Shown: positions 51,651-60,784, numbered from the stretch's first letter. The stretch: DNA of 64,000 nucleotides from Epilithonimonas vandammei (GCF_003860525.1 NZ_CP034161.1:1240001-1304000); one strand, 5' to 3'. Program-made: numbers and translations. Notes: generated by a model from the letters alone, not told the origin.

Positions 51651-52247
51651 ATGAAAGGTAAAGGTTGTATTGTATTAATTGTAATCGTTGCATTAATTGC
51701 AATTGTCGGATTTTGGGCAGTTGGAGTTAGAAACAGTTTTGTAGGACAGGAACAGAACGTGAATGCGAAATGGTCTAACGTAGAAACAGTTTATCAGAAA
51801 AGAGCGAACCTGATTCCCAATCTGGAAAGAACGGTTAAGTCTTATGCAAAATTTGAGCAGGAAACTTTGACAAAGGTTGTTGAGGCAAGGTCAAAAGCGA
51901 CTTCTATCAACATAGATCCGACTAATATGACGGAAGCAGATATGGCGAAATTCCAAGCTGCACAAGGCGAGTTGAGCGGTGCGCTTAGCAGATTGATGGC
52001 TGTTGTAGAAAGCTATCCAAACCTGAAAGCAGACCAGCAGTACATCAACTTTCAAAGAGAATATACAGCAATTGAGAACAGCATCCGTTCAGAAACAGTT
52101 TACTATAATGATGCTGCTAAAGAATATAATACCAACATCAAAACGTTCCCGAATAACGTGATTGCCAACTTCTTTAACTTCAAGGAAAAACCATATTTTA
52201 AAGCTGAAGCTGGCGCAGAAAAAGCTCCAAGCGTATTTTCAGAATAA
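51651..52247 (+). CDS. LemA family membrane-anchored protein
   Basis: This 198-residue protein has an N-terminal membrane helix (residues 4-26, GCIVLIVIVALIAIVGFWAVGV) followed by the LemA helical domain. The conserved parts are NAKWSNVETVYQKRANLIPNLERTVKSYA and YPNLKADQQYINFQREYTAIENSI. LemA proteins have no settled function and are frequently encoded next to TPM-domain proteins, as here. The stop codon overlaps the next ATG by one base, so translation of the TPM gene is probably coupled. Confidence 0.93.
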   Translation: MKGKGCIVLIVIVALIAIVGFWAVGVRNSFVGQEQNVNAKWSNVETVYQKRANLIPNLERTVKSYAKFEQETLTKVVEARSKATSINIDPTNMTEADMAKFQAAQGELSGALSRLMAVVESYPNLKADQQYINFQREYTAIENSIRSETVYYNDAAKEYNTNIKTFPNNVIANFFNFKEKPYFKAEAGAEKAPSVFSE

Positions 52248-52675
52248 TGAATCAATTTCTTACAGATACAGAGATGGCTTCCCTGGTGGAGGCCATCAAA
52301 ATAGCTGAAGACCACTCTTCCGGCGAGATCCGTGTGCATATTGATTCCACGGCCGAAGATGATTTTGCCAAAAAAGCGTTTGCCATTTTTCGTTCGCTGG
52401 ATATGCATCACACCAAAGAAAGAAATGCTGTTCTGTTTTATGTCAATTTTGAACAGCATTATCTGACAATTATTGGCGACGAAGGTATTCACAAAAAAGT
52501 AAAGCAGCAGTTCTGGGACACTCTTCACGATGAAATGACCTCTCAATTTGCGCAAGAAAATTATTGTGAAGGTCTGAAGGAAGCGATTCTGAAAACAGGG
52601 CTCGAACTGAAAAAATATTTCCCTGTAGATGGGGAAAATATCAATGAATTATCCAATGATATCAGCTTTTCATAA
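52247..52675 (+). CDS. TPM-domain protein without signal peptide
   Basis: This 142-residue protein consists mainly of a TPM (TLP18.3/Psb32/MOLO-1) domain. Typical pieces are EDHSSGEIRVHIDSTAEDDF, NAVLFYVNFEQHYLTIIGDEGIHKKV, and NYCEGLKEAILKTGLELKKYFP. It has no signal peptide or membrane anchor. It is coupled to lemA by a one-base overlap and is followed by a second, exported TPM protein. The trio LemA-TPM-TPM is a common Bacteroidota arrangement of unknown, probably envelope-related function. Confidence 0.9.
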   Translation: MNQFLTDTEMASLVEAIKIAEDHSSGEIRVHIDSTAEDDFAKKAFAIFRSLDMHHTKERNAVLFYVNFEQHYLTIIGDEGIHKKVKQQFWDTLHDEMTSQFAQENYCEGLKEAILKTGLELKKYFPVDGENINELSNDISFS

Positions 52676-52703
52676 ACTATACAAACATCCGGACAAAGAT
52701 CTG

Positions 52704-52796
52704 GGCAGCTATTCCGCCCTCCGTTCCCGCTATCCCAAAAGCCAAGGCTATTTCCAAAACTATTTTGGGATGAGCTCCACTCAGGTCGGGCTGCGA
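52704..52796 (-). repeat. REP-like structured repeat, copy 2
   Basis: Read on the minus strand it has CCCGACCTGAGTGGAGCTC (52772-52790) and AGCGGGAACGGAGGGCGGA (52713-52731) and ends in GCTGCCC. The middle forms a hairpin, ATCCCAAAA (52732-52740) with TTTTGGGAT (52763-52771), and an inner AGCC/GGCT. It lies between two TPM genes and overlaps the start of the second. Confidence 0.85.
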
Positions 52797-53618
52797 GAAT
52801 ATGAGGTTTCAGAATCCCGTTTCGCATTTTTTACAAAATTGGTCTTTGTATTATTGTTGGCATTGGGCTTATTGGCGAAAGCGCAATTAGTGCCGGAAAA
52901 ACCAGCCGTACTTTATCCAGTTTATGACAAAGCAGGTTTGCTTTCAGAATCCGAAAAGGATGCGCTGAATCAAAAACTCATCAAATTCGCCGATTCCACT
53001 TCGACAGAAATTCAGGTCATTATTCTGCCCACAACTGGTGGTGAAGATGTCAATTATCTGGCAACAATGTACGGTGAGAAGTGGGGAATTGGGCAAAAAG
53101 GTGTCGATAATGGTGTCGTTTTCCTCATTGCAACCGAAGATCACACGATGTCTATCCAGCAGGGCAGAGCTGTTGAGCAATATTTGACTGCTTCTGTAGC
53201 TGGGCAGATTTTAGATTATCTGGTAACGCCGGCTTTCAAAAAAGGCGAATTTTACAATGGAATAGACAGAGGAACTTCGGCCATTATGGAAGCGGTTCAG
53301 GGGAAATTCAAACCTATTGTCAAGAAACAAAAAAATGATGGAGGAATCAACATCGGATCTGTGATTCTGATTGTCATTATCATCATTATTCTTTTCAGTA
53401 TTATCAATAAAAATGGAGGAAATGGCTGGGGTAATAATGACGATGACGATGTGATCTTATCAAGACGCGGAAGTCGCAGATACCGTGGCGGATTTTTTCC
53501 ATTTCCAGGAAGTTTCGGCGGTGGTGGATTTGGTGGCGGAAGCAGCGGCGGCGGTGGCTTTGGAGGCTTTGGCGGAGGCGGAAGTTTTGGCGGCGGTGGC
53601 GCTTCTGGTGGCTGGTAG
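52770..53618 (+). CDS. Exported TPM-domain protein with Gly-rich tail (YgcG-like)
   Basis: This 282-residue membrane-anchored protein has a signal peptide (FFTKLVFVLLLALGLLAKAQ), a TPM domain from YPVYDKAGLLSESEKDALNQK to GTSAIMEAVQGKFKP, a membrane helix (SVILIVIIIIILFSII) and a tail of glycine repeats (GGGGFGGGSSGGGG). The only in-frame ATG near the signal peptide is at 52770, inside a REP-like repeat, and adds MSSTQVGLREYEVSESRFA ahead of the hydrophobic core. Earlier in-frame ATGs would lie in the preceding gene or translate the whole repeat. The start is therefore uncertain, while the domain assignment is good. Confidence 0.85.
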   Translation: MSSTQVGLREYEVSESRFAFFTKLVFVLLLALGLLAKAQLVPEKPAVLYPVYDKAGLLSESEKDALNQKLIKFADSTSTEIQVIILPTTGGEDVNYLATMYGEKWGIGQKGVDNGVVFLIATEDHTMSIQQGRAVEQYLTASVAGQILDYLVTPAFKKGEFYNGIDRGTSAIMEAVQGKFKPIVKKQKNDGGINIGSVILIVIIIIILFSIINKNGGNGWGNNDDDDVILSRRGSRRYRGGFFPFPGSFGGGGFGGGSSGGGGFGGFGGGGSFGGGGASGGW

Positions 53619-53668
53619 ATCGCTTAGAGTGAATAACATCTTACTTTTAGCTTCGGAAAAGAGATCAT

Positions 53669-53700
53669 AAAACCCGGATTTTTCGTTCGGGTTTTCTTTT
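53669..53700 (+). terminator. Terminator of the lemA-TPM operon
   Basis: AAAACCCG (53669-53676) pairs with CGGGTTTT (53688-53695), followed by CTTTT. Confidence 0.8.
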
Positions 53701-53784
53701 TGATTATAATTATTATCAATTTCGTAACGGTCTAAATATTGATTTCAAAGAAAAAAATCACTATTTTTACGAAAATAGAGATTC

Positions 53785-54309
53785 TTGAAGAAAACACTGG
53801 TACTTTTTGCGCATCCATATTTCGAACATTCTACCACCAATGTAAGATTGCTTGAGTGTTATGAAGCTATGGATCATGTGACAGTCAGAGATCTTTATGA
53901 AGATTATCCCGATTTTCATATTCAACCTTTTCGGGAAAGAAAAAGAATTGTAGATTATGAACGCATTATTTTCCATTTTCCTATTATTTGGTTTGGACTT
54001 CCACCCTTGTTGAAGTTGTGGATAGATGAGGTTTTTGATATGCGCTGGATTTCTGAGAACGGAATTAACATTCTTTCTGGAAAAGACGCTCTTATTATTA
54101 CAAGTGTTGGCGGAAGAGAAAGTAATTATAGTTCGGAAGGAAAATATAAAACCGAGGTAGAAGAATTACTTTCTGGACTTAAAGTTTCTTTGCATGTCAA
54201 CAATATCGACCTCAAAAAAATCCACATCATATATAATGCCGACAACCTATCGGAAGAGGACTTGGAATTCCAATGTCAGGAATTATCAGAAACTTTAAAA
54301 ATAGAATAG
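53785..54309 (+). CDS. KefF-like NAD(P)H-dependent quinone oxidoreductase (flavodoxin fold)
   Basis: This 174-residue flavoprotein starts MKKTLVLFAHPYFEHSTTN using a TTG codon at 53785. No ATG exists before residue 29, and the conserved AHPYFEHS flavin-binding start must be included. Further family motifs are FHFPIIWFGLPPLLKLWIDEVF (residues about 66-87) and ITSVGGRESNYSS. KefF-type proteins bind FMN and act as ancillary subunits of KefC K+/H+ antiporters. A KefC-like gene starts at the very next base after the stop, which strongly supports this role. Confidence 0.88.
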   Translation: MKKTLVLFAHPYFEHSTTNVRLLECYEAMDHVTVRDLYEDYPDFHIQPFRERKRIVDYERIIFHFPIIWFGLPPLLKLWIDEVFDMRWISENGINILSGKDALIITSVGGRESNYSSEGKYKTEVEELLSGLKVSLHVNNIDLKKIHIIYNADNLSEEDLEFQCQELSETLKIE

Positions 54310-56160
54310 ATGCAGAATTCCATAGCTATGACCATCCTGATTTTCCTTGGTGCGGCCATTATTATGGTTCCGTTAGGAAAAAAACTGGGGTTGAGTTCAG
54401 TGATTGGATATATTCTTGGCGGAATTTTGATTGGTCCATTTTGTTTACAATTGACGGGACGAGATGCAGCAGATATAATGCACGCTTCGGAATTAGGTGT
54501 GGTGATGCTTTTGTTTTTAGTTGGACTGGAACTGGAGCCTCATAAACTTTGGCAGATCAGAAAAAGAATTCTGGGGTTAGGGCTCAGTCAGATGCTTCTG
54601 AGTATTGTAGGGATTTTCTTTGTGTTTTATGTAGCAGGATTTGGATTAAAAAAATCATTGATCATATCGCTCTGTTTTGCAATGTCATCTACAGCGATTG
54701 TTTTACAAACTCTAAAAGAAAAGAATCTTTTCAGAACTGTAAGCGGAGAATCATCGTTTTCAATCTTATTATTTCAGGATATTGCTGTTATTCCGATTCT
54801 GGCATTGCTTCCATTTTTAACTAAATCCGAAAGTGCGGTAAAACAGTCAGAACATCAGGAAATTCTGCTGCAATATGTACCTGATTGGATGCAGCCTTTC
54901 ATAGTTATTTTTGGAGTTTTGGCTTTAATACTATTAGGGCGTTATATTTTTATTCCTTTTTTGAGATTTGTGTCGAAGTCTGGCTTAAATGAGTTACTGA
55001 CTGCAGCTTCGTTATTTTTAGTAATAGGTGTTTCGGAACTGATGATCTCTGTGGGTCTGAGTCCGGCTCTAGGTGCGTTTATTGCTGGTGTTATGCTGGC
55101 CAACAGCGAGTTTCGCCACGAGTTAGAAAGCGACATCGACCCTTTTAAAGGATTATTGCTGGCGGTTTTCTTTGTTAGTGTAGGTGCTACAATCAACTTT
55201 AATATCATTGCAGAAAAACCGTTCTTTATTTTCTCGGCTGCATTTATTGTTTTGGCTATCAAAGCGCTTGTTCTTTTTGCAATCGGGAAATATTATAAAA
55301 TGAATAATGAGCAAAGTTTTTTCCTGGCTTTTGCATTATCTCAGGTGGGAGAATTTGCATTTGTTCTCGTTAATTTTGCAGCGAGTTTATATCTTATAGA
55401 CTATCAAGCAAACTCTGAGCTGATGGCTATTGTCGCAATTACAATGTGCATTTCTCCACTGCTTTTGATATTCAAAGAAAAAGTTTTGGATAATGGTTTT
55501 ATTAAACAAAAAAATGAAGAGAATATAGAGCTTGGCATCATCAAGCAAAGAAAAATAATTATAGTTGGTTTTGGATTTTTTGGCAGTACAGTCGGTCGTC
55601 TTCTGAAGGCCAACGGTATCCGTTCCACAGTTTTGGATAATGATCCGGATAGAGTAGCGTTGCTTAGATCGAACGGTTTTAATGTTTATTATGGTGATGC
55701 CACCAAACCTGCTTTACTACGAGCAGCAGGAATAGAAGAAGCGGAATTGCTGGTGCTTTGTCTGGACGATGTCGAAAAAAATAAATTTCTGGTAGATTAT
55801 TGTAAAGAAAATTATCCCGATCTGAAAATATTTGTCAGAGCCAAAAATCGTTTGGATGCTTATGATTTTCTAAATAAGAATGTTAATAATATCTATCGAG
55901 AGACCTTGGGTACGGCTGTAGATATGGCCGTTGATATTCTGAAAGAAAACGGGATGAGAAAATATACGGCCAGAAGAATGGGCAAACGTTTTATGCTTAT
56001 TGATAAAGCAATGACCAAACGTTTGGCAAAAGAAAAAGACAAGGATATGTTCACCTTCACCCTGCGGGAATCTCTGGAACGTGAAGCAGAATTACTGGCT
56101 CTGGACAGTATTTCCTTCGAAGAAAACTATTGGAGTGGCGATGAGGATGAGGATAAATAA
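54310..56160 (+). CDS. KefC-like monovalent cation:proton antiporter (CPA2 family)
   Basis: This 616-residue inner-membrane antiporter has about 12 hydrophobic segments in residues 1-380, with GYILGGILIGP, the SSTAIVLQTL unwound-helix region and LSPALGAFIAGVMLANSEFRHELESDIDPFKGLLLAVFFVSVG. A cytoplasmic RCK (TrkA-N) domain follows from IIIVGFGFFGSTVGRLLK (about 417) to YRETLGTAVDMA. In enterobacteria KefC releases K+ when gated by glutathione adducts of electrophiles and needs KefF. In this organism a different thiol may gate it. It is translationally adjacent to the kefF-like gene. Confidence 0.92.
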   Translation: MQNSIAMTILIFLGAAIIMVPLGKKLGLSSVIGYILGGILIGPFCLQLTGRDAADIMHASELGVVMLLFLVGLELEPHKLWQIRKRILGLGLSQMLLSIVGIFFVFYVAGFGLKKSLIISLCFAMSSTAIVLQTLKEKNLFRTVSGESSFSILLFQDIAVIPILALLPFLTKSESAVKQSEHQEILLQYVPDWMQPFIVIFGVLALILLGRYIFIPFLRFVSKSGLNELLTAASLFLVIGVSELMISVGLSPALGAFIAGVMLANSEFRHELESDIDPFKGLLLAVFFVSVGATINFNIIAEKPFFIFSAAFIVLAIKALVLFAIGKYYKMNNEQSFFLAFALSQVGEFAFVLVNFAASLYLIDYQANSELMAIVAITMCISPLLLIFKEKVLDNGFIKQKNEENIELGIIKQRKIIIVGFGFFGSTVGRLLKANGIRSTVLDNDPDRVALLRSNGFNVYYGDATKPALLRAAGIEEAELLVLCLDDVEKNKFLVDYCKENYPDLKIFVRAKNRLDAYDFLNKNVNNIYRETLGTAVDMAVDILKENGMRKYTARRMGKRFMLIDKAMTKRLAKEKDKDMFTFTLRESLEREAELLALDSISFEENYWSGDEDEDK

Positions 56161-56221
56161 CTTATCATATCATTGATATATCATCACTTTTGCTTACATT
56201 TAATCCTCAAAATTTTTATTA

Positions 56222-58360
56222 ATGAAGAAAATAAAAATGACGTTACTTGTAACGTTTATAACATTGGGTGTTGGAAATGTTTTGACATCCGCACAGCAGA
56301 AAAAACAATCTGCAACCACACAACAATCTATGAAAAATAATCCTTTCCTCAGAAAAAGCCCTTTGCAGTATCAGGCACCGGAATTTGATAAAATCAAAGA
56401 TGACCACTATAAGCCGGCCTTCGATTACGGACTAAAGGAACAGTTGGCTAACATCGATAAAATTATTAATAATCCGGCTGCCCCGACTTTCGAGAATACA
56501 GTTCTAGCCTTGGAAAACAGCGGAGAGGTTTTAGCAAGAGCAACCATTCTTTTTTATAATCTAACAGGGTCTAATACCAATGATTATCTTCAAAAAGTTG
56601 AAGAGGAATATGCACCTATTTTTGCTGCGCATTCCGATAAGATTAATCTTAATGAAAAGCTTTATAAAAGAATCAAAGCAGTAAAGACTGATAAATTGGA
56701 TGCGGAAAGCAAAAGACTGGTGGAATATTACATCCAGAATTTTGAATTAGCCGGAGCTAACCTTTCAGCCGAAAATAAAGAAAAATTAAAAGTAATCAAC
56801 CAGCAGCTTGCTACATTATCTACCCAATTTAGCAATAAGCTTTTGGAAGCAAGAAAAAAAGGTGCAGTTTTGATTTCTGACGTTAAAGAACTTGATGGAC
56901 TTTCTGCTGATGAATTAGCTGCTGCTGCTACAGATGCGGAACAGGCCGGACAAAAAGGAAAGTATCTTTTATCGTTGCAAAACACCACTCAGCAACCACT
57001 GTTGCAAAACCTTAAAAACAGGGACACAAGAGAAAAACTCTTTAGAGCTTCCTGGACAAGAGCCGAGAAAGGCGATGCAAATGATACCCGTGAAACGATT
57101 GAAAAAATAGCTAAACTGAGGTTACAGAAAGCAAAGTTATTTGGTAAGAAGAATTTTGCGGAATGGAGTCTACAGGATCAGATGGCAAAAACACCAGAAG
57201 CAGCAATGGGACTTCTGGCTCAACTGGCAAAACCAGCAGTTGAAACGGCCAATCGTGAAGCTAAAGAAATTCAAGAAGTGATAGACGCTCAGAAAGGTGG
57301 TTTTGGCGTGCAAGCCTGGGATTGGAATTTTTATTCAGAACAAGTCAGAAAAGCGAAGTATGACCTTGATGAAAATGAAATCAAACCATACTTTGAAGTG
57401 ACTACCGTTCTTGAAAAAGGTGTTTTCTATGCAGCAGAAAAGTTCTATGGCATCACTTTTAAAGAAAGAAAAGATCTTCCGGTTTATCATCCGGATGTCG
57501 TGGCTTACGAAGTGTTTGACAGAGACGGAAAATCACTTGCGCTTTATTATCTCGATTTCTATACCAGAAGTAATAAAAACGGTGGCGCATGGATGAATAA
57601 TTTTGTACCGCAATCTCATCTTCTCGGACAGAAACCCGTCATTGTAAACGTATTCAATTATCAGAAACCGGCCGCTGGAAAACCATCCTTGATATCTTTT
57701 GATGAGGTAGGAACCATGTTTCACGAGTTTGGACACACACTCCACGGACTTTTTGCAAATCAAAAGTATGTTTCCATTTCCGGGACCAATACGCCTAGAG
57801 ATTTTGTAGAGTTTCCCTCGCAGATCAATGAGCATTTTGCCCTGGAGCCAGAGATTCTAAAAAATTACGCTTTACATTATCAAACCAAGCAGCCGATGCC
57901 TCAGGCATTGATTGATAAAATCAAAAAGGCGGCTAATTTTAATCAAGGTTATGCAACCACCGAATTAGTAGCAGCTGCAACTCTCGATATGAACTGGCAC
58001 ACTGTGACCGATGAGAAACAATTGATTCCTGTTCTGGATTTTGAAAAGCAAGCGCTAGACAAATACGGATTATTAGTTCCGCAGGTTCCGCCAAGATACC
58101 ACACACCATATTTTGCGCATATCTGGGGAGGCGGTTATTCGGCGGGTTACTACGCATATCTTTGGTCAGAAACGCTGGATTCCGATGCCTGGGAATGGAT
58201 TAAAGCTAACGGTGGTTTGACAAGAGAAAACGGTGACCGATTCAGAAAATATATTCTTTCTGTGGGTAACAGTGTAGATCTGAACAAAGCTTTTGAAGAG
58301 TTTACAGGGCATAAAGCAGATATCAAACCCCTTTTGCGAAGCAGAGGATTCATCAAATAA
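56222..58360 (+). CDS. M3-family peptidyl-dipeptidase (Dcp-like metallopeptidase), exported
   Basis: This 712-residue zinc peptidase has a signal peptide in residues 1-25 (ending LTSAQ). The zinc site is FHEFGHTLHGLF (HExxH with both histidines, residue about 500), with a downstream glutamate in FVEFPSQINEHFALEP. The long helical N-terminal part, with YQAPEFDKIKDDHYKPAFDYGL, is typical of M3A dipeptidyl carboxypeptidases, which remove C-terminal dipeptides. The C-terminal RYHTPYFAHIWGGGYSAGYYAYLWSE is also conserved. It is monocistronic with a terminator. Confidence 0.95.
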   Translation: MKKIKMTLLVTFITLGVGNVLTSAQQKKQSATTQQSMKNNPFLRKSPLQYQAPEFDKIKDDHYKPAFDYGLKEQLANIDKIINNPAAPTFENTVLALENSGEVLARATILFYNLTGSNTNDYLQKVEEEYAPIFAAHSDKINLNEKLYKRIKAVKTDKLDAESKRLVEYYIQNFELAGANLSAENKEKLKVINQQLATLSTQFSNKLLEARKKGAVLISDVKELDGLSADELAAAATDAEQAGQKGKYLLSLQNTTQQPLLQNLKNRDTREKLFRASWTRAEKGDANDTRETIEKIAKLRLQKAKLFGKKNFAEWSLQDQMAKTPEAAMGLLAQLAKPAVETANREAKEIQEVIDAQKGGFGVQAWDWNFYSEQVRKAKYDLDENEIKPYFEVTTVLEKGVFYAAEKFYGITFKERKDLPVYHPDVVAYEVFDRDGKSLALYYLDFYTRSNKNGGAWMNNFVPQSHLLGQKPVIVNVFNYQKPAAGKPSLISFDEVGTMFHEFGHTLHGLFANQKYVSISGTNTPRDFVEFPSQINEHFALEPEILKNYALHYQTKQPMPQALIDKIKKAANFNQGYATTELVAAATLDMNWHTVTDEKQLIPVLDFEKQALDKYGLLVPQVPPRYHTPYFAHIWGGGYSAGYYAYLWSETLDSDAWEWIKANGGLTRENGDRFRKYILSVGNSVDLNKAFEEFTGHKADIKPLLRSRGFIK

Positions 58361-58370
58361 TATATAAACA

Positions 58371-58399
58371 ACGTCTCCAAAATCGGAGGCGTTTTTTTA
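58371..58399 (+). terminator. Terminator of the M3 peptidase gene
   Basis: ACGTCTCC (58371-58378) pairs with GGAGGCGT (58385-58392, one G-T pair), followed by seven T residues. Confidence 0.85.
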
Positions 58400-58563
58400 T
58401 GTATTTATCTTCTACCCCTAAGGTCATTATACACTTCTGATACTTAAAAAAAATATAATTAAAATGGATTTTTTATAGCTTTCGGAACCTTGTTCTTCGT
58501 TCAAAATTTTTATGTACTTAAGTATTGTTTTATTTGAAATTGCCATAAAACACTCACTTGCCA

Positions 58564-58601
58564 CAAAAAAAATACTGCATCAGAAATTCCGATGCAGTAT
58601 T
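58564..58601 (-). terminator. Terminator of the ABC-F gene
   Basis: AATACTGCATC (58571-58581) pairs with GATGCAGTATT (58591-58601); on the minus strand it is followed by a T-run. Confidence 0.85.
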
Positions 58602-58623
58602 ATATTGTTTCAAATTTTTAATT

Positions 58624-60564
58624 TTAAGCTTCCAGTTGACTCCCCAGATATTCCCATTCCTGAAGCGTCAAATCTAGTTCTTCTTTTGTTTTATTATAAA
58701 TTTCCAAAACCTGTTCAGAAGGATTTTCCTTAGCAAAAGAAGCTTCGAACTCCTCGATTTTCAGTTCCAGATCTGAAATTTTTTCCTCAACTTTTTTCAG
58801 TTTATTCTGTATGTTTTTTTGCTCTTTGCTGATAATGGTTGTCGGTTGTTGGCTGTCAGTTGTTGGTTTTGCTTCCTGAACTTTTCCCCTTGATTCTTTA
58901 TTTTCTTGTTCCTGATGTAATTTTGATCTTTCTGCAGAGATTTCGCGGATGCTTTCTTTCTGTCTGTATTCTAGATATTCATTAATATCACCAAGGAATT
59001 CCTTCATCTTGCCATCGCGGAATTCGAAGATTTTGTCTGATAAACCTTGCAAAAATTCACGGTCGTGAGAAATGACGATCAAAGTTCCTTCATACTTCTG
59101 AAGTGCTAATTTGATGATTTCCTTGGATTGAATATCCAAGTGATTCGTCGGCTCATCCATAATCAAGGTATTGAACGGACGAAGCAACAGTTTACAAAGT
59201 GCCAAACGGTTTCTCTCACCTCCGGAGAGGACTTTGGTTTTCTTGGTCACATCTTCACCTTGGAAGAGGAAAGAACCGAGTAGGTCACGCACTCTTGGTC
59301 TGGTTTCTTCCGTTGCAGAATCTTCTGCTTCCTGAAGAACCGTTTTTTCGGGCGTTAGAACTTCTTCCTGATTTTGCGCAAAATATCCGATGCTTACGTT
59401 ATGACCCAGATTCCATTCACCTGAATAATCCTTGATGTCGCCAGCAAGAATCTTTGCCAGAGTTGTTTTTCCCTGTCCGTTCTGACCCAAAAGTGCAATC
59501 CTGTCACCGCGTTCTACAAAAAAGTCAACATTATCAAAAATCTGTTTGTTGCCGTAAGCTTTCCCCAGATTTTTAGCTTCAAAAATAACTTTTCCGGGTG
59601 TCACAGAAGGCTGAAAACGGATGTTGAACTTAGATACATCTTCATTATCTATCTCAATTCTCTCTATTTTATCCAGTTTTTTGATTAATGACTGTGCAAA
59701 AGAAGCTTTTGTCGCACTCGCGCGGAACTTGTTGATGTTGTCTTCCATCTGCTTGATTTCCGCATCCTGATTTTTCTTGGCCTGAGCTAGTTTTTCACGC
59801 CTTTCTTTTCGTAGTTCAAGATATTTGGAATAGTTGGCTTTATAATCGTCAACCTTTTTATTGTTAACGTCGAAAGTTCTGTTACAAATCGAAGTCATGA
59901 ACTGTTTATCGTGACTTACCAGAACGATGGATCCAGGATAATCTTTAAGGAAGTTTTCCAGCCAGATGATGGATTCCATATCCAAGTGATTGGTCGGCTC
60001 ATCCAGAAGCATCAAATCGTTTTTCTGAAGCAGCAGTTTTGCCAATTCGATTCTCATTCTCCAGCCTCCGGAAAATTCATCGGTTATTTTCTGGAAATCA
60101 TCCGCTTTGAAACCTAAACCAAACAATACTTTTTCCACATCGCCTTCCAGATTATAGGCATCGTGATTCATCAGAAGGTCGTTAAGTTCAGTCATTCTGA
60201 TAATCAGATCTGAGTAAGCATCACTTTCGTAATCGGTTCTGGTTGCCATTTGATGATTAACTTCCTCTAGCTCGTTTTTCATCGCATTGATTTGCTCGTA
60301 AGCTTGCATTGTCTCATCCCAAACCGTTCTCCCTTTTACAAAATCTAGGTCTTGTTTCAAAAATCCAATGGTTATATTGCCTTCAGGAACGACAGTTCCT
60401 TCGTAGAAATTGATTTCTCCGGAAAGGATTTTGAGCAGTGTCGATTTTCCTGCTCCGTTTTTTCCAACTAAGCCGATTTTGTCGTCTTTTTTTATTGTAA
60501 AATTAACATCTCTAAAAAGATAATTTCCCGCGTGATGCAATCCTAAACCCTGTGCCGAAATCAT
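58624..60564 (-). CDS. ABC-F family ATPase (Uup/EttA-like ribosome-associated)
   Basis: This 646-residue soluble protein has two ATP-binding cassettes and no membrane domain. Walker A motifs are GLVGKNGAGKSTLLKIL (residues about 30-46) and ALLGQNGQGKTTLAKIL (about 353). ABC signatures are FSGGWRMRIELAKLLL and LSGGERNRLALCKLLL, each followed by DEPTNHLD. The inter-cassette linker is charged, and a C-terminal coiled coil ends the protein. ABC-F proteins act on the ribosome in translation or antibiotic protection. I chose the ATG at 60564 (MISAQGLGLHHAGNYLF) because the upstream codons lie between start and -7 box. The linker before the coiled coil contains KPTTDSQQPTT, encoded by heptad satellite DNA. 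Confidence 0.93.
   Translation of the reverse strand: MISAQGLGLHHAGNYLFRDVNFTIKKDDKIGLVGKNGAGKSTLLKILSGEINFYEGTVVPEGNITIGFLKQDLDFVKGRTVWDETMQAYEQINAMKNELEEVNHQMATRTDYESDAYSDLIIRMTELNDLLMNHDAYNLEGDVEKVLFGLGFKADDFQKITDEFSGGWRMRIELAKLLLQKNDLMLLDEPTNHLDMESIIWLENFLKDYPGSIVLVSHDKQFMTSICNRTFDVNNKKVDDYKANYSKYLELRKERREKLAQAKKNQDAEIKQMEDNINKFRASATKASFAQSLIKKLDKIERIEIDNEDVSKFNIRFQPSVTPGKVIFEAKNLGKAYGNKQIFDNVDFFVERGDRIALLGQNGQGKTTLAKILAGDIKDYSGEWNLGHNVSIGYFAQNQEEVLTPEKTVLQEAEDSATEETRPRVRDLLGSFLFQGEDVTKKTKVLSGGERNRLALCKLLLRPFNTLIMDEPTNHLDIQSKEIIKLALQKYEGTLIVISHDREFLQGLSDKIFEFRDGKMKEFLGDINEYLEYRQKESIREISAERSKLHQEQENKESRGKVQEAKPTTDSQQPTTIISKEQKNIQNKLKKVEEKISDLELKIEEFEASFAKENPSEQVLEIYNKTKEELDLTLQEWEYLGSQLEA
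58837..58866. repeat. In-frame heptad satellite inside the ABC-F gene
   Basis: GGTTGTC, GGTTGTT, GGCTGTC and AGTTGTT follow in 7-base steps and encode the TTDSQQPTT linker on the minus strand. The same motif is found between genes at 17280-17311. Confidence 0.7.
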
Positions 60565-60588
60565 TGTATATGTTTGAATTTGAATTTG

Positions 60589-60596
60589 CAAAAGTA
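60589..60596 (-). promoter_or_regulatory. -7 box of the ABC-F gene (TACTTTTG)
   Basis: The minus strand reads TACTTTTG 24 bases before the ATG at 60564, which supports that start over one at 60591. Confidence 0.5.
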
Positions 60597-60611
60597 GTGA
60601 AATATGATGTA

Positions 60612-60638
60612 AGTTGGAAGATGGATGTTGGAAGTTTA
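60612..60638. repeat. GGAAGTT/GGATGTT heptad-type spacer sequence
   Basis: Variants of AGTTGGAAG and GATGTTGGAAG occur in 7-base steps upstream of the ABC-F gene, similar to the tract embedded in valS. Confidence 0.45.
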
Positions 60639-60772
60639 TATTTGGTTAATAACTAAGGTGTTATTAAAGAAAATGGTTTCTCTAACATTAATTTTATAGC
60701 TACAAAATGAAATATTTGTTAGAATGTTATTAATCCTATTTAATGACAGAAGATGAATCTATGGTGTAACTT

Positions 60773-60784
60773 GCAGCCCGACTT
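60773..60784 (+). repeat. REP-like repeat, copy 3, left fragment
   Basis: GCAGCCCGACTT is the left end of the REP-like repeat and is separated from its right part (62090-62161) by the IS110-family element. Confidence 0.65.
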
